Of a DNA stretch of 30,020 nucleotides, positions 1-8,462 are shown in pieces. How positions within the stretch are numbered: the first letter of the stretch is position 1; each line of letters starts with the position of its first letter. The position numbers and the translations under genes are program-made. This stretch comes from Zarea fungicola (Eukaryota; Ascomycota; Sordariomycetes; Hypocreales; Cordycipitaceae), in the NCBI GenBank assembly GCA_900169235.1, contig FWCC01000156.1, positions 1-30,020 of the forward strand. Reading direction: 5' to 3'. The notes under the pieces were generated by a model. It worked only from the letters and a program-made list of their open reading frames with translations, did not search any database and was not told the origin of the DNA.

Positions 1-43
1 TTATTCAAAAATTATTAAAACTTCGCTAACATCAATAGTGAAA

Positions 44-643
44 ATGAAATACATCGCCCTCTCTGTAGCGGTAATGGTCTCCATTGCATCTGTTTATGGC
101 TCGCCTGCAGATGATGGACATTCAAAGTTGTACCAGGAGCGCAAAGATGTTTTGGCACATCGTGGCACCACACCTACTGCACTGGGCGGCCTTGTTGTTG
201 AGGGCAGTGAATTTGAACACGAGCTTAAGAAGGTCCAGGCCGGGGAGCTTGAGGACATTGATTGGTCGCATTATACTGCTGTGAATGGAACATTGGAGTA
301 TTCGGCGACTCCTATCGACCATCAAATCTCAAAGCGCGCCGACACACAATACGGTACTCTTTGCATGTACAAGGACAGCTTCAACTGCAATTCAGGAACC
401 TACTACTGCTGGCATTCACTTGACGATGGCGTTTGCCTTGGGATGTGGGTAGATAATGTTAGCTATGGCTTTGTGGGTTTCTGGAAGTCCTTTGCCGACG
501 TTAACTTTTGGACCTGTGATAGCGATGGAAACGATAACTGCGCATACTCTACGCAGCAATGGGGCCCAGACCTATCGTCCAGCCTATGCCTACACAATGC
601 GGGCGGGCACCGGTGGGCCGGCTTGTTCAAGTGGCATAGCTAA
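44..643 (+). CDS. Small secreted cysteine-rich protein with a Kex2-type propeptide
   Basis: This is a 199-residue protein of unknown function. I chose the ATG at 44; an in-frame GTG lies six bases upstream but is not a credible eukaryotic start. Residues 1 to about 19 form a hydrophobic signal peptide ending near VYG-SP. Residues 20-98 look like a propeptide ending in a KR pair (97-98), the site normally cut by Kex2 in the Golgi. The mature part (about 99-199) is rich in aromatic residues and glycine and holds all seven cysteines (107, 115, 122, 131, 158, 166, 182). An odd count leaves one unpaired, or used between chains. I do not recognise the family. It may be a secreted effector-like or antimicrobial-type protein, but that is a guess from architecture. 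Only 43 bp of upstream sequence is visible, so the promoter is outside the window. There is no functional link to the PKS cluster beyond position. Confidence 0.75.
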   Translation: MKYIALSVAVMVSIASVYGSPADDGHSKLYQERKDVLAHRGTTPTALGGLVVEGSEFEHELKKVQAGELEDIDWSHYTAVNGTLEYSATPIDHQISKRADTQYGTLCMYKDSFNCNSGTYYCWHSLDDGVCLGMWVDNVSYGFVGFWKSFADVNFWTCDSDGNDNCAYSTQQWGPDLSSSLCLHNAGGHRWAGLFKWHS

Positions 644-1639
644 GCACGCTGTATGGTAGTTGGTGTTATTGACTATGCTCGGTATTAAACTCAGTTTTGT
701 GTATTTAGGCTTACTACTAGCTGTATCATAACTATAGAACCCATCAGTCACACCAATATTTCTGTAATTCTGCTGATGGTTTTGTTGTTCAAGCACATCT
801 TATTCTACGGTCACGCCCCAAGACTGTAGATGTAGCGTTACTAATGGATGGCAGATATTTGGCAATAAACGCCAGCGTTCGCCTCTACATCTTGGACCAA
901 ACTGTGTTCATATTTAACCCTACTGTAACGGGATGTTGTATGTTTTGCGGTCGAACGACAAAAATGGGAATTAACGTCGCCCTTCATCCGGCCTTGTGTT
1001 TGTGCATTTCTGGAAACTACTGACTGAAGCGCTATTTGATAACCCCTTCAATCCATGCTCAAAACCCCTCAACAGCATTTAGATAACGCTCATTAGATGA
1101 CCCATTGGCTAAATTGGCCCTCAAAAAGACATACTAAGAGCTCTAGATAGGATATCTGCCTTGTAGTCCGGCTAGAAATAACATATAGGACTAGCTCTTT
1201 ATCTTATATCTTATTTATCGCTAGGGGTCGGCCAGTACATCTACGAGGGGCTGGACTGCTAGCCTGTACTATGTATTTAACTTGACAGAGCGTAAAGCCG
1301 GTTTTTTTGACAATTTCTGTTGGTGTAAGGCCTGCATCCTAATATAGGGTACGTATACGATTTCGATCACTTTCCTGAATGTGCTTTGTACCAGTATGGC
1401 TTCCTTGATGAGGCATTTTGAGTAGCTGGCTGGCCAGCTAGAAGGAATTGATTGTGGCAAGGACAGTGGTTATTCCTGAGGAAAAGGAAAGGCACGTAGA
1501 AATTTGTATGCGGGTATGCCAAAGCTTAGAAAAGACTAGTGTCTGAAAAAGGTACCTGACACGGGGACAAAACTTTCGCTTGAGACCCAGTATGATGCGC
1601 GCGTATTCACAGGCCAGCTCAAAATGTGCTGAACAATTC

Positions 1640-2008
1640 TCATCCAAATACAAAAAGCGCTTTACGCAACACCATCGAACCACGCTTCTCGCCCTATGCG
1701 AAATGTGCTGGCTCTTCCACCCACCAACACAATGCCAGAAACCAAAGGTCTGCAGCAACTACAGCAGCCACAGCCACGGCCAAGAAAACTACGATGCTCA
1801 CCTAAGATGCGTAGGCTACTCCGGCCCACACAAACCAGGATCCCCAGATTGCTTTGCTCTCCTAAAACACACCGCTCATAGCAGCCGAGCACTCTCCAAC
1901 ACGGAACACCACTACGCCACAAAGCAAGGCAAAGCGGCGCACGAGCGATGGGATCTCTCCCAACAGCGGGCAAGATCCACTGACGCCACTCAAGCCACAC
2001 GGCAGGCC
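1640..2008 (-). pseudogene. Possible remnant (or intron-split exons) of a membrane protein
   Basis: One minus-strand frame reads like an integral membrane protein but is crossed by stop codons at 1864-1862, 1804-1802, 1696-1694 and 1642-1640. The 35-codon piece between 1801 and 1697 is strongly hydrophobic (valine/alanine-rich, then tryptophan-rich). The pieces on its N-terminal side (about 1920-1865 and 1861-1805) also contain hydrophobic runs. Two of the stops sit inside splice-like strings: TTTTAG before GAG, and CTTAG directly followed by GTGAGC. So the stops could mark introns rather than decay. I could not assemble a complete gene or name a family. It could also be chance low complexity. 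Confidence 0.25.
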
Positions 2009-2520
2009 GTGAAGCACTAAAGGGTAAGATTTGGACAAACAAGAGCGGGAATCGAACTGTGTATATTACTTCTTTGTCCTTGCAACTGCGCAAATTGAAT
2101 ACCTTTGCGATATCAGGTAACCTTGACGCTCAGTGAGTGTTGAAGGGTAGGAGGTGGAATGCAAGTGCCTTTCTGTCGGGATTTGAGTCCTGTCATTAGC
2201 CCTCAGGCAACGTACTGCGCTGCCGACGGGTAATCTACTAAGGGCACTGATGAACTTGTCCCTCGTCGCCAGATTCATACAGTACATCGATTGCTTGATT
2301 CGCTCTTACGGGACATGTCGAGTCACTCTACTCTGTTCTTGGCTGTGGCCCACCGCTGACGATCAACGGTACAGTAGTAAATTAAAGGTGGATATATATA
2401 GGTCTTAATAAGCGGGAAAACGGCACAGAATGCTACGCAAGGTTACATAGAATAACGAACAGAGTTTAGGCAAAATATCTAGTGACCTAGCTTCATTAGG
2501 GTTAAATTATTAAATAGGTA

Positions 2521-2600
2521 ACTAGAATAACTATTAATTAATTAAATTTTTAATAATATTTAGAAAAAGATTATATTTAATAAAAATTATATTTATTATA
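2521..2600. other. AT-rich tract (about 6% GC)
   Basis: Only about five of these 80 bases are G or C, made almost entirely of TTAAT/ATTTA-like runs. Neighbouring coding DNA is near 50% GC. Such islands are typical of RIP-mutated transposon relics in filamentous ascomycetes. No open frame, terminal repeat or target duplication is visible, so the original element cannot be named. Confidence 0.5.
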
Positions 2601-3031
2601 TTAGGGCGAAAAACCAGCCAATTTTAAAGGCTCTAAATGTCACACCTGGTCCAAGTCGAGGCCTACCCTGTAGCTACCGTCACATGCGCACGGCGCTGAA
2701 CCGTGTATTTAGTTGGAAGCTTGCTGGCTTCCGATTGTAGCTCTTCGAGCTACGTCTTGTAAATAGAGCCTGACCTGCCTGAACAGTGCCTATCCGTAGC
2801 AATAGAATCCAATTCAACCTACCTGGCTGCTCCCCGTCCTACTTGCCGCCTGCTAACCCTGACACTAAAGAGCCTTCTCCTAAATAGATATAGATGCCAC
2901 ACCAACAACGCCTATAGTATTCATACAAAGTCTTTATGCCTAGTTATATAGATAGAAGGCGCTAGGAGTACTTTACAAGGCAACTGACTTTAGGAATTAT
3001 ATAATTAGGAGGGATAATATCTTTTTTTATT

Positions 3032-3047
3032 CTACGAAATTTCGTAG
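3032..3047. repeat. 16-bp perfect palindrome CTACGAAATTTCGTAG
   Basis: The two 8-base arms are exact reverse complements with no spacer, inside TA-rich noncoding sequence about 240 bp upstream of the regulator gene. It could be the tip of a decayed inverted-repeat element or a binding site for a dimeric protein. The sequence does not decide between them. Confidence 0.6.
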
Positions 3048-3285
3048 CTAGTTGGTCTATATATAATTTAGAGGGTGGGGCTACTGGTACTAGATTCAGC
3101 GTAGCTGGGCCCAACACATTATGATTTAAAACTTTTTCACCTACTGTAGAATGTGGTGCGTGTTGACGTGTAGCCGAAATTAGTAATCATATAGTACTGG
3201 GATGTCTGGAAGGTAGTCGTAATCGAGTCTGACCTTGGATCCTAGTGACTAAGTCGGCCCACTCTGGTGCAGATCTGTCGGCCGG

Positions 3286-5465
3286 ATGCTGGCTGGGCAA
3301 TCGTCCTTGACTGCCTTCTCCCGGACACCATCCTCAGATGCTTTCTCCCCTACCAACAGCCGTCAATCATCACAAGATAATACCATGGGAGCAACACGGC
3401 AACGCCCAGGGGCAGCCTGCGAAGAATGCCGACGACGCAAGTTAAAATGCGATGGCGCTGAGCCGCAATGCTCCGTTTGCACCGACTCTGGCGTTGAATG
3501 CGTCGTCGTCGGGGAACGTGTGGCTCGCGGCCCCAAGAAGGGCTACCTCAAAGCCTTGAGAACCCGGGTTGGTACGATGTTCCCTCTCGGCAACCAACTT
3601 CCAATTCTGCCAAGTTAACTCTCGTTCAAATAGCGGCTCTTGAGAGTCAGCTTCGAGAAAGCCAGCTTTCTGCCCAAGCAGCTTTCGACAATTCAAACAG
3701 CAGCTCCACGAGTAATTCGGCTTCAGGTCAAACAACCCCGGCACCTTTTGTAGCCTCTACCAATGACACCTCCGTCATCTCTCCGCAGACAGACTCCATA
3801 TGCGCATTTCTGGCCAATAGCTCTGAAGAGGAGCTTGCCATTGACACCAATCTAATAAATCTTCCAGACGACCTCAATCAAGACTTTCTGGCTAATAGCT
3901 CTGAAGAAGAGCTTGCCATTAACACCAATCTAATAAATCTTCCAGACGACCTCAATAAAGACTTTCTGGTAATGACTACAGTCCCTTCTCTTTCCACTTC
4001 TGTCATGACAGCTTCCATGTTGGGTTATTCTAGCATGAGCCTCCCAATTTCTGACATCATGGAGGCTGAACTGTAAGTTTTGTCTCTGCGCGAATGTCAT
4101 GGTATCTGACTGACAGCGCGCTCCAGTACCCAGTTGTTTTTTGACCGGGTTCATCCATTCGTGCCCATTTTACAACAGCTTTCTTATTTACGCAAAGTTA
4201 GACAAACTACGACCAAGACTGAGAGTCAGGTCTGTCTTCAGCACTGCGTGTGGACAATAGCGTCTCTCATGTCGGCGCACGTTCAACATCTCCAAGAGTC
4301 CTTGTACCTTGAAGCAAAGCGTTTGCTTGAACAGCTGAACCCCCTTCCGTCCATTATGGACAGTCAAACACAAACGGAGATGATCCAATCTTGGGTGCTT
4401 ATAGCCGTTTTTGAGTCCATGAAAGCCAATCACCGACAGGCTTGGTTAAGCGCTGGCCGGGCATGCAGACTTGTGCAATCAATGCGGTTACACGAACTCG
4501 ACGTGCCACCATTCAATGATGGCCGCCTTTCCCAAACTCAGTATATCCAAAACGAAGAGCAGCGCCGGGTCTTTTGGATGGCCTATCTGCTAGATCACCT
4601 CTTTTGCATGAGAAATAGTTGGCCTATTACTCTGAGTGAACACGTCGTAAGTCATTGTTCATTTGGAAAGTAAACAACTAGACCTGAGATTTCTAATGGG
4701 AGCAGATTAAAACTAGATTACCCGCTCCTGAAGAAGACTTTCAAAGTGGTAAGCGCTCTGTAGGCAATTTCCTCTCCGATGCCATTAGTGAAGCCTACCC
4801 AAAGAAAAGGTCCACCTTTGACGAATGCCTGATTCTGGCTGCCCTTTGCGGGAGAAGCCTGTTGTTCTGCCAGCAAAACGATATGAGCAGACTTTGTGGG
4901 CAGGTAACGCTGGACCAGCCTGATCAGCATAGACGGCTTGATGCGATTCTCGACGGTCGACTGCAGATGTTGTCAGAAAACTACGCCCCTCCTACCGATG
5001 TATACGACCCCATGTTACTATTTGCCCACATCATGAGCCAAGCAACTATTCTCTACATCTCTCAACATACCCTACGCGAAGTCGCTTGGCCACGCGGTTC
5101 GTCCCAAAACGAGGCCAAGACCGTGACGCAGCAACGAGCGCTTGCCGCCGCCGACAAGATCATCGCCTTGACAAGGTGTCTGGCTGATTTCCATGTTTTC
5201 AAGGTGAGGAGGCCAAGTATGCACCAACCTACATACATGGATCGCTGACCAAAAGTAGACCCACCCATTGACGCCGATCCCTCTGTTTGTAAGCGTTGAA
5301 TTTCTATATACTAATCGATCTACGCACGAGGAGTTTCGGGCGAAGCTGCAGGAATTGCTAGGCATCTTCCGAGAATTAAAAAACATTAACAGCACCTCCC
5401 AATCATATATAGACCTGCTGGGATTGAGCTGTACATCGACCGCTATGGATATAATGGCTAGTTAA
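3286..5465 (+). CDS. ctnA: Zn2Cys6 fungal transcription factor, cluster activator (CtnA/Mrl3-like)
   Basis: This is the predicted DNA-binding activator of the citrinin-type genes. Proposed exons are 3286-3571, 3634-4072, 4127-4646, 4706-5203 and 5259-5465 (649 residues). Introns are 54-62 bp, starting GTACGA, GTAAGT, GTAAGT and GTGAGG and ending AG, and all joins keep the frame. A Zn2Cys6 cluster spans residues 45-72 (C45, C48, C55, C62, C65, C72; spacing 2-6-6-2-6). It is followed by a basic linker and a short coiled coil across the first join (VAALESQLRE). Exons 3-4 carry the fungal-specific regulatory domain (FFDRVHPFVPIL, then RLPAPEEDF). Exon 2 contains a 26-residue tandem duplication. 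A second ATG at 3385 (residue 34) has a strong ACCATGG context and may be the true start. The gene converges on citB with 55 bp between stops. The symbol rests on cluster context. Confidence 0.85.
3807..3962 (+). repeat. 78-bp in-frame tandem duplication inside the regulator gene
   Basis: Copy one is 3807-3884 and copy two 3885-3962. They differ at four bases, three of them transitions. Each encodes 26 residues (about 154-179 and 180-205), starting FLANSSEEELAI and ending in a DDLN(Q/K)D segment. The units are acidic with interspersed leucine and isoleucine, a composition common in activation regions. The near-identity suggests a recent duplication. Confidence 0.9.
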
Positions 5466-5520
5466 AGAGGTGCATCAAATGCAAGAGTAGACTTTTGAAC
5501 CCCTCCCAAATGCCACGAAT

Positions 5521-6510
5521 TCACTTCAGGCCGTAAGTAGTTCTTCGCCTTTCTTCCATGTGCTCTTCCACGGTGGGCGCCAACTGCCCATCTGCGGGCT
5601 TCGACAAGTCGTTCAGCTTGTAGTCTAAATTGCCATCAAAAAAATAGACGACGCTATATCTGTCCTCTGCGTTTCTGTTTATGACTCGATGTAGGCTGCT
5701 TTTATATTCGCCGCCAGTAATCTTGCTCATCATGTCGCCCATGTTGACCACAAAGGCATCCTTCCGGGGCGGCACCGCAACCCATTCTCCCGTGTTGTTG
5801 TTCATGACCTGGAGCCCCTCATGATGGTCCTGCAGCAGTAGAGTGATGGCTCCGAAATCTGTATGGGCGCTGATTCCCAATTGGCGTTTAGTTTCGTCTT
5901 TGGCATCCACTGTCGGCGGGTAGTGTAGCAATCTCAGAGGACAGGCTGGGTCGTTGGCCTTGAATTCGTCAAAGACAGTAGGACCATATGGCAGTGTACC
6001 CGCAATCATGTCCAGCACAGTCCAGCACAATTTGGTCATGGCGCTGTAATATTCCTCAACGACATCTTTGAATTGTTCGTGAGGCAGCTTCTCCTTTGGC
6101 GGCCACACGTTTTGGCCCATGAAGAATCGCCGTTGCGCGACACGGGGGTCATTCGGAGAGATGTCAGTCCCTGCGATGAATCCTTCCTTCAAGTCCGGCA
6201 GCACATCGTCCTCATACGATTGCGCTGCCATGGCATCGTAGCCGCGAAACCCAATGTTTTTAAATACGACAAGCTTTTGCTTCTCTTCCTGTGGCAAACG
6301 GAAGAATTTGGCCGACGCGCGAAAAATGGCTTCTTGGAGCGACGGTGGGATCCCATGGCCTATGAGTTCAAAAAACCCAGTCGACACGCATGCTGAGCGA
6401 ATATTTTCAATTACACGAGCAGCTTCAGCGCTCTTGGGATCTTCAAGATACGGAGAGACATCTACAAGAGGCAGATGAAACGAATTGGAAGTACAAGTGG
6501 TGGCTGACAT
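5521..6510 (-). CDS. citB: Non-heme Fe(II)/2-oxoglutarate-dependent oxygenase, CitB-like
   Basis: This is a single-exon, 329-residue cytosolic oxygenase. In citrinin biosynthesis, CitB hydroxylates an aromatic methyl group of the CitS aldehyde to the benzylic alcohol, using 2-oxoglutarate and O2. The N-terminal DIOX_N-type region runs about 12-130 (FFELIGHGIP at 47-56). The double-stranded beta-helix core follows. The iron triad is visible as H216-T-D218 and H274 (SSLHRVINR), and R284-Y-S286 fits the 2-oxoglutarate carboxylate anchor. Length is normal for the family and no key residue is missing. The start ATG at 6510 precedes the conserved FHLPLVDVSPYL opening. It is transcribed divergently from citA across a shared 617-bp region, which suggests coordinated control. 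A TATAAAA on its strand lies about 100 bp upstream. Confidence 0.9.
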   Translation of the reverse strand: MSATTCTSNSFHLPLVDVSPYLEDPKSAEAARVIENIRSACVSTGFFELIGHGIPPSLQEAIFRASAKFFRLPQEEKQKLVVFKNIGFRGYDAMAAQSYEDDVLPDLKEGFIAGTDISPNDPRVAQRRFFMGQNVWPPKEKLPHEQFKDVVEEYYSAMTKLCWTVLDMIAGTLPYGPTVFDEFKANDPACPLRLLHYPPTVDAKDETKRQLGISAHTDFGAITLLLQDHHEGLQVMNNNTGEWVAVPPRKDAFVVNMGDMMSKITGGEYKSSLHRVINRNAEDRYSVVYFFDGNLDYKLNDLSKPADGQLAPTVEEHMEERRRTTYGLK

Positions 6511-7127
6511 TGCCGTTCAATGTGGCGTAATAATCGGCTTGGGTATTGCAGCAAGAAATGTATGCTAGCGAATTGGTTCGATTCGGGCCTCGACTATACT
6601 TTATTACAACATTTTATACATTATGAATTTGGCGGGGATATTAAGTTTGGATTTAATAAATGTTTTCAAGGTCCCGAAAATAAAGGCGTGGAGTATTTAG
6701 TTCCTCAACGCTCCCGAGTCTTACAGTACCAGTATTACGGTTGTCTACACAAAACAACATTCCTAACTCCAGCCCCGGAGTTTCTCGTCGGACAAATGAT
6801 GGTACTCACATACTGTAAACTGCACCCCCAAGAAAATTTTACAGTGTACGAAACGGGAATTGCCTAAGAAATGAGGGTTGTCCAGCTTGCTCCTACACGC
6901 AGGTCGATGAACGAGGCAGGGTTACATCGGAGCTGATTTTCAACTGCCTGCATGATGTGATGCTTATCATTCCGTGAGTTTTAGCCTAAGCACACTTTCA
7001 AACTCATTAGGTGGATGCCCTTGTTGAATATACATTCGCTAATACTCACCGCTGACAAGGTCTCGTAGCAGCTATTTCTCACAACAATAAACCACGTACA
7101 ATATTCATCCCACACCGCAAACAAGCA
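6511..7127. promoter_or_regulatory. Shared divergent promoter region of citB and citA
   Basis: This 617-bp gap lies between two divergent biosynthetic genes. A TATAAAA on the minus strand (6618-6612) sits about 102 bp upstream of the citB start. A 115-codon open frame on the plus strand (6520-6867) has no family resemblance and overlaps this promoter, so I do not treat it as a gene. Co-regulation of the two genes from here is inferred from layout. Confidence 0.5.
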
Positions 7128-7913
7128 ATGACCTTCAGTAATCGGAACCCCAGTTTGCCACGAATTCTCTGTTTGCACGGCGGAGGTGCTAATGCGACCA
7201 TCTTTGCCTTACAATGCCGACGTCTCATTGCAGCGCTACCAGAGTTCCGACTCGTCTTTGCTGAAGCGCCCCATGCGTCGCAGGCAGGACCAGATGTCAT
7301 GTCAGTATACAAGGACTACGGCCCATTTAAGCGATGGCTGCGGTGGCTACCTCAGCATCCTGAGTTGACCCCAGCAGCGGCTGTGAGGGCCATCGACTTA
7401 TCTGTGATGGAAGCAATGAGGGACGATCCAGGTAACGGAGAGTGGGTGGCTGTCTTGGGCTTCAGCCAAGGAGCCAAGGTTGCAGCCAGCTTATTGTATC
7501 GGCAACAATCCTCTCACGGTTCCTTCGATGGTGTCAGGCAAATGCTGCAAACAGATTTCAAGTTTGGTGTTCTTTGTGCAGGACGAGCGCCATTGGTCGC
7601 AATGGAAGAAGATGAGGAACGGCTGGGAATTTTGCCAAACGCTGCTCAAATAACGGATCCTAGTGAGCTGAAGGAGCAAGATTGGGGTCGATTGGCGCGC
7701 TCGAGAAAAGTGTCTATCCCAACAGTACATGTCCATGGCCTTTTAGATGCTGGTTTGGAGCTACACAGGCAGCTCTTTGCAGATTTCTGCGAGCGTGGCT
7801 CGGCAACCGTGGTTGAGTGGCAGGGAGACCATCGAATGCCGCTGAAGAATGCGGATATCGGCTTGATTACCAAGGAGATTCGCAGGCTAGCAGTAGAAAG
7901 GGGTTGTTACTGA
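7128..7913 (+). CDS. citA: FSH1-family serine hydrolase, CitA-like
   Basis: This is a single-exon, 261-residue alpha/beta hydrolase of the FSH1 family. In the citrinin pathway CitA acts with the synthase: it is reported to raise product titre, apparently by helping release or editing of the polyketide aldehyde. It is not an oxidative tailoring step. An oxyanion-hole type LHGGG is at residues 16-20, and the nucleophile elbow GFSQG places the serine at 113. D207 (GLLDAG) and H235 (GDHRMP) complete a plausible triad. There is no signal peptide or membrane span, so it should be cytosolic. The ATG at 7128 lies just before the first conserved strand (RILCLHGGG) and there is no nearby in-frame alternative. 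It is followed by citS on the same strand 549 bp later. Confidence 0.9.
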   Translation: MTFSNRNPSLPRILCLHGGGANATIFALQCRRLIAALPEFRLVFAEAPHASQAGPDVMSVYKDYGPFKRWLRWLPQHPELTPAAAVRAIDLSVMEAMRDDPGNGEWVAVLGFSQGAKVAASLLYRQQSSHGSFDGVRQMLQTDFKFGVLCAGRAPLVAMEEDEERLGILPNAAQITDPSELKEQDWGRLARSRKVSIPTVHVHGLLDAGLELHRQLFADFCERGSATVVEWQGDHRMPLKNADIGLITKEIRRLAVERGCY

Positions 7914-8462
7914 GTCGCTCATAAAATGAATATTTTAGAATACACTGAGCAAGTAGAGCACATTAAAATTATTATTGTAATGAAATCAGCCCTTGTTCTA
8001 CTGTAGGGTGTTCGCCGGGGTATGGATTTGCTGGCAACCAAAACTGCCCCTTTCTCAAAAGATTCGAAATCGGGACAAGGTAAGCCGAGGTGCTTATTTT
8101 GCCGATGTATCCGAGAATTCGTACTTTATTGTAATCATAGTTGAATGACTCGGAATATCTAGTTGGTGAGGCTGCGCCGGCCAGATCGTGCCCGCGCGTC
8201 CTAATATCTTACACAAAACATGCCACAAACCCGTAGCCACCGCAGCCTCCAGCGGAACCATCGATCCGCGACTTTACTCCGAATCGTTTAATATCTAGAT
8301 GCCGCAGCATACATATAAACATCAAACATACAGCATACTTTGCATTGTACAGTAAACTACACTCAACGAATTCTGCATCTAGTTTTCTTTTGACTTCAAC
8401 GTCACACGTTACAGTAATTGATCCTTCCCATTCGGGCAAAAAACATCAAGAATATAAACAAC
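7914..8462 (+). promoter_or_regulatory. Upstream region of citS
   Basis: This noncoding 549-bp stretch lies between citA and citS. A TATAAA at 8314-8319 is 149 bp before the citS ATG. A CATTCGG heptamer at 8429-8435, 34 bp before the ATG, matches a motif repeated upstream of the second regulator. No other gene is seen here. Confidence 0.45.

Larger units (their letters stand above)
644..3285. other. Long intergenic stretch without a confident gene; decayed DNA
   Basis: About 2.6 kb separate the secreted protein from the cluster regulator. Short open frames occur on both strands but none shows a recognisable family. The stretch holds a hydrophobic minus-strand frame interrupted by stops (about 1640-2008), a very AT-rich tract (2521-2600) and a 16-bp perfect palindrome (3032-3047). 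TA-rich patches around 1130-1250 and 2380-3100 resemble repeat DNA worn down by C-to-T mutation, as repeat-induced point mutation (RIP) does in ascomycetes; that reading is inference. The last few hundred bases before 3286 should hold the regulator's promoter, but I see no clear TATA box there. Confidence 0.6.

Noticed and set aside
1580..2020. 146-codon plus-strand open frame
   Set aside because: It is rich in His, Ser and Gln with no fold-like pattern; it lies opposite a hydrophobic minus-strand frame and looks like its shadow.
2020..2065. tRNA-like string (GTTCGATTCC on the minus strand)
   Set aside because: The flanking bases do not form a T-arm stem, and no anticodon arm or acceptor stem can be drawn.
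6520..6867. 115-codon plus-strand open frame between citB and citA
   Set aside because: It fills the shared promoter of two divergent genes, has no family resemblance, and overlaps a TATA box of citB on the other strand.
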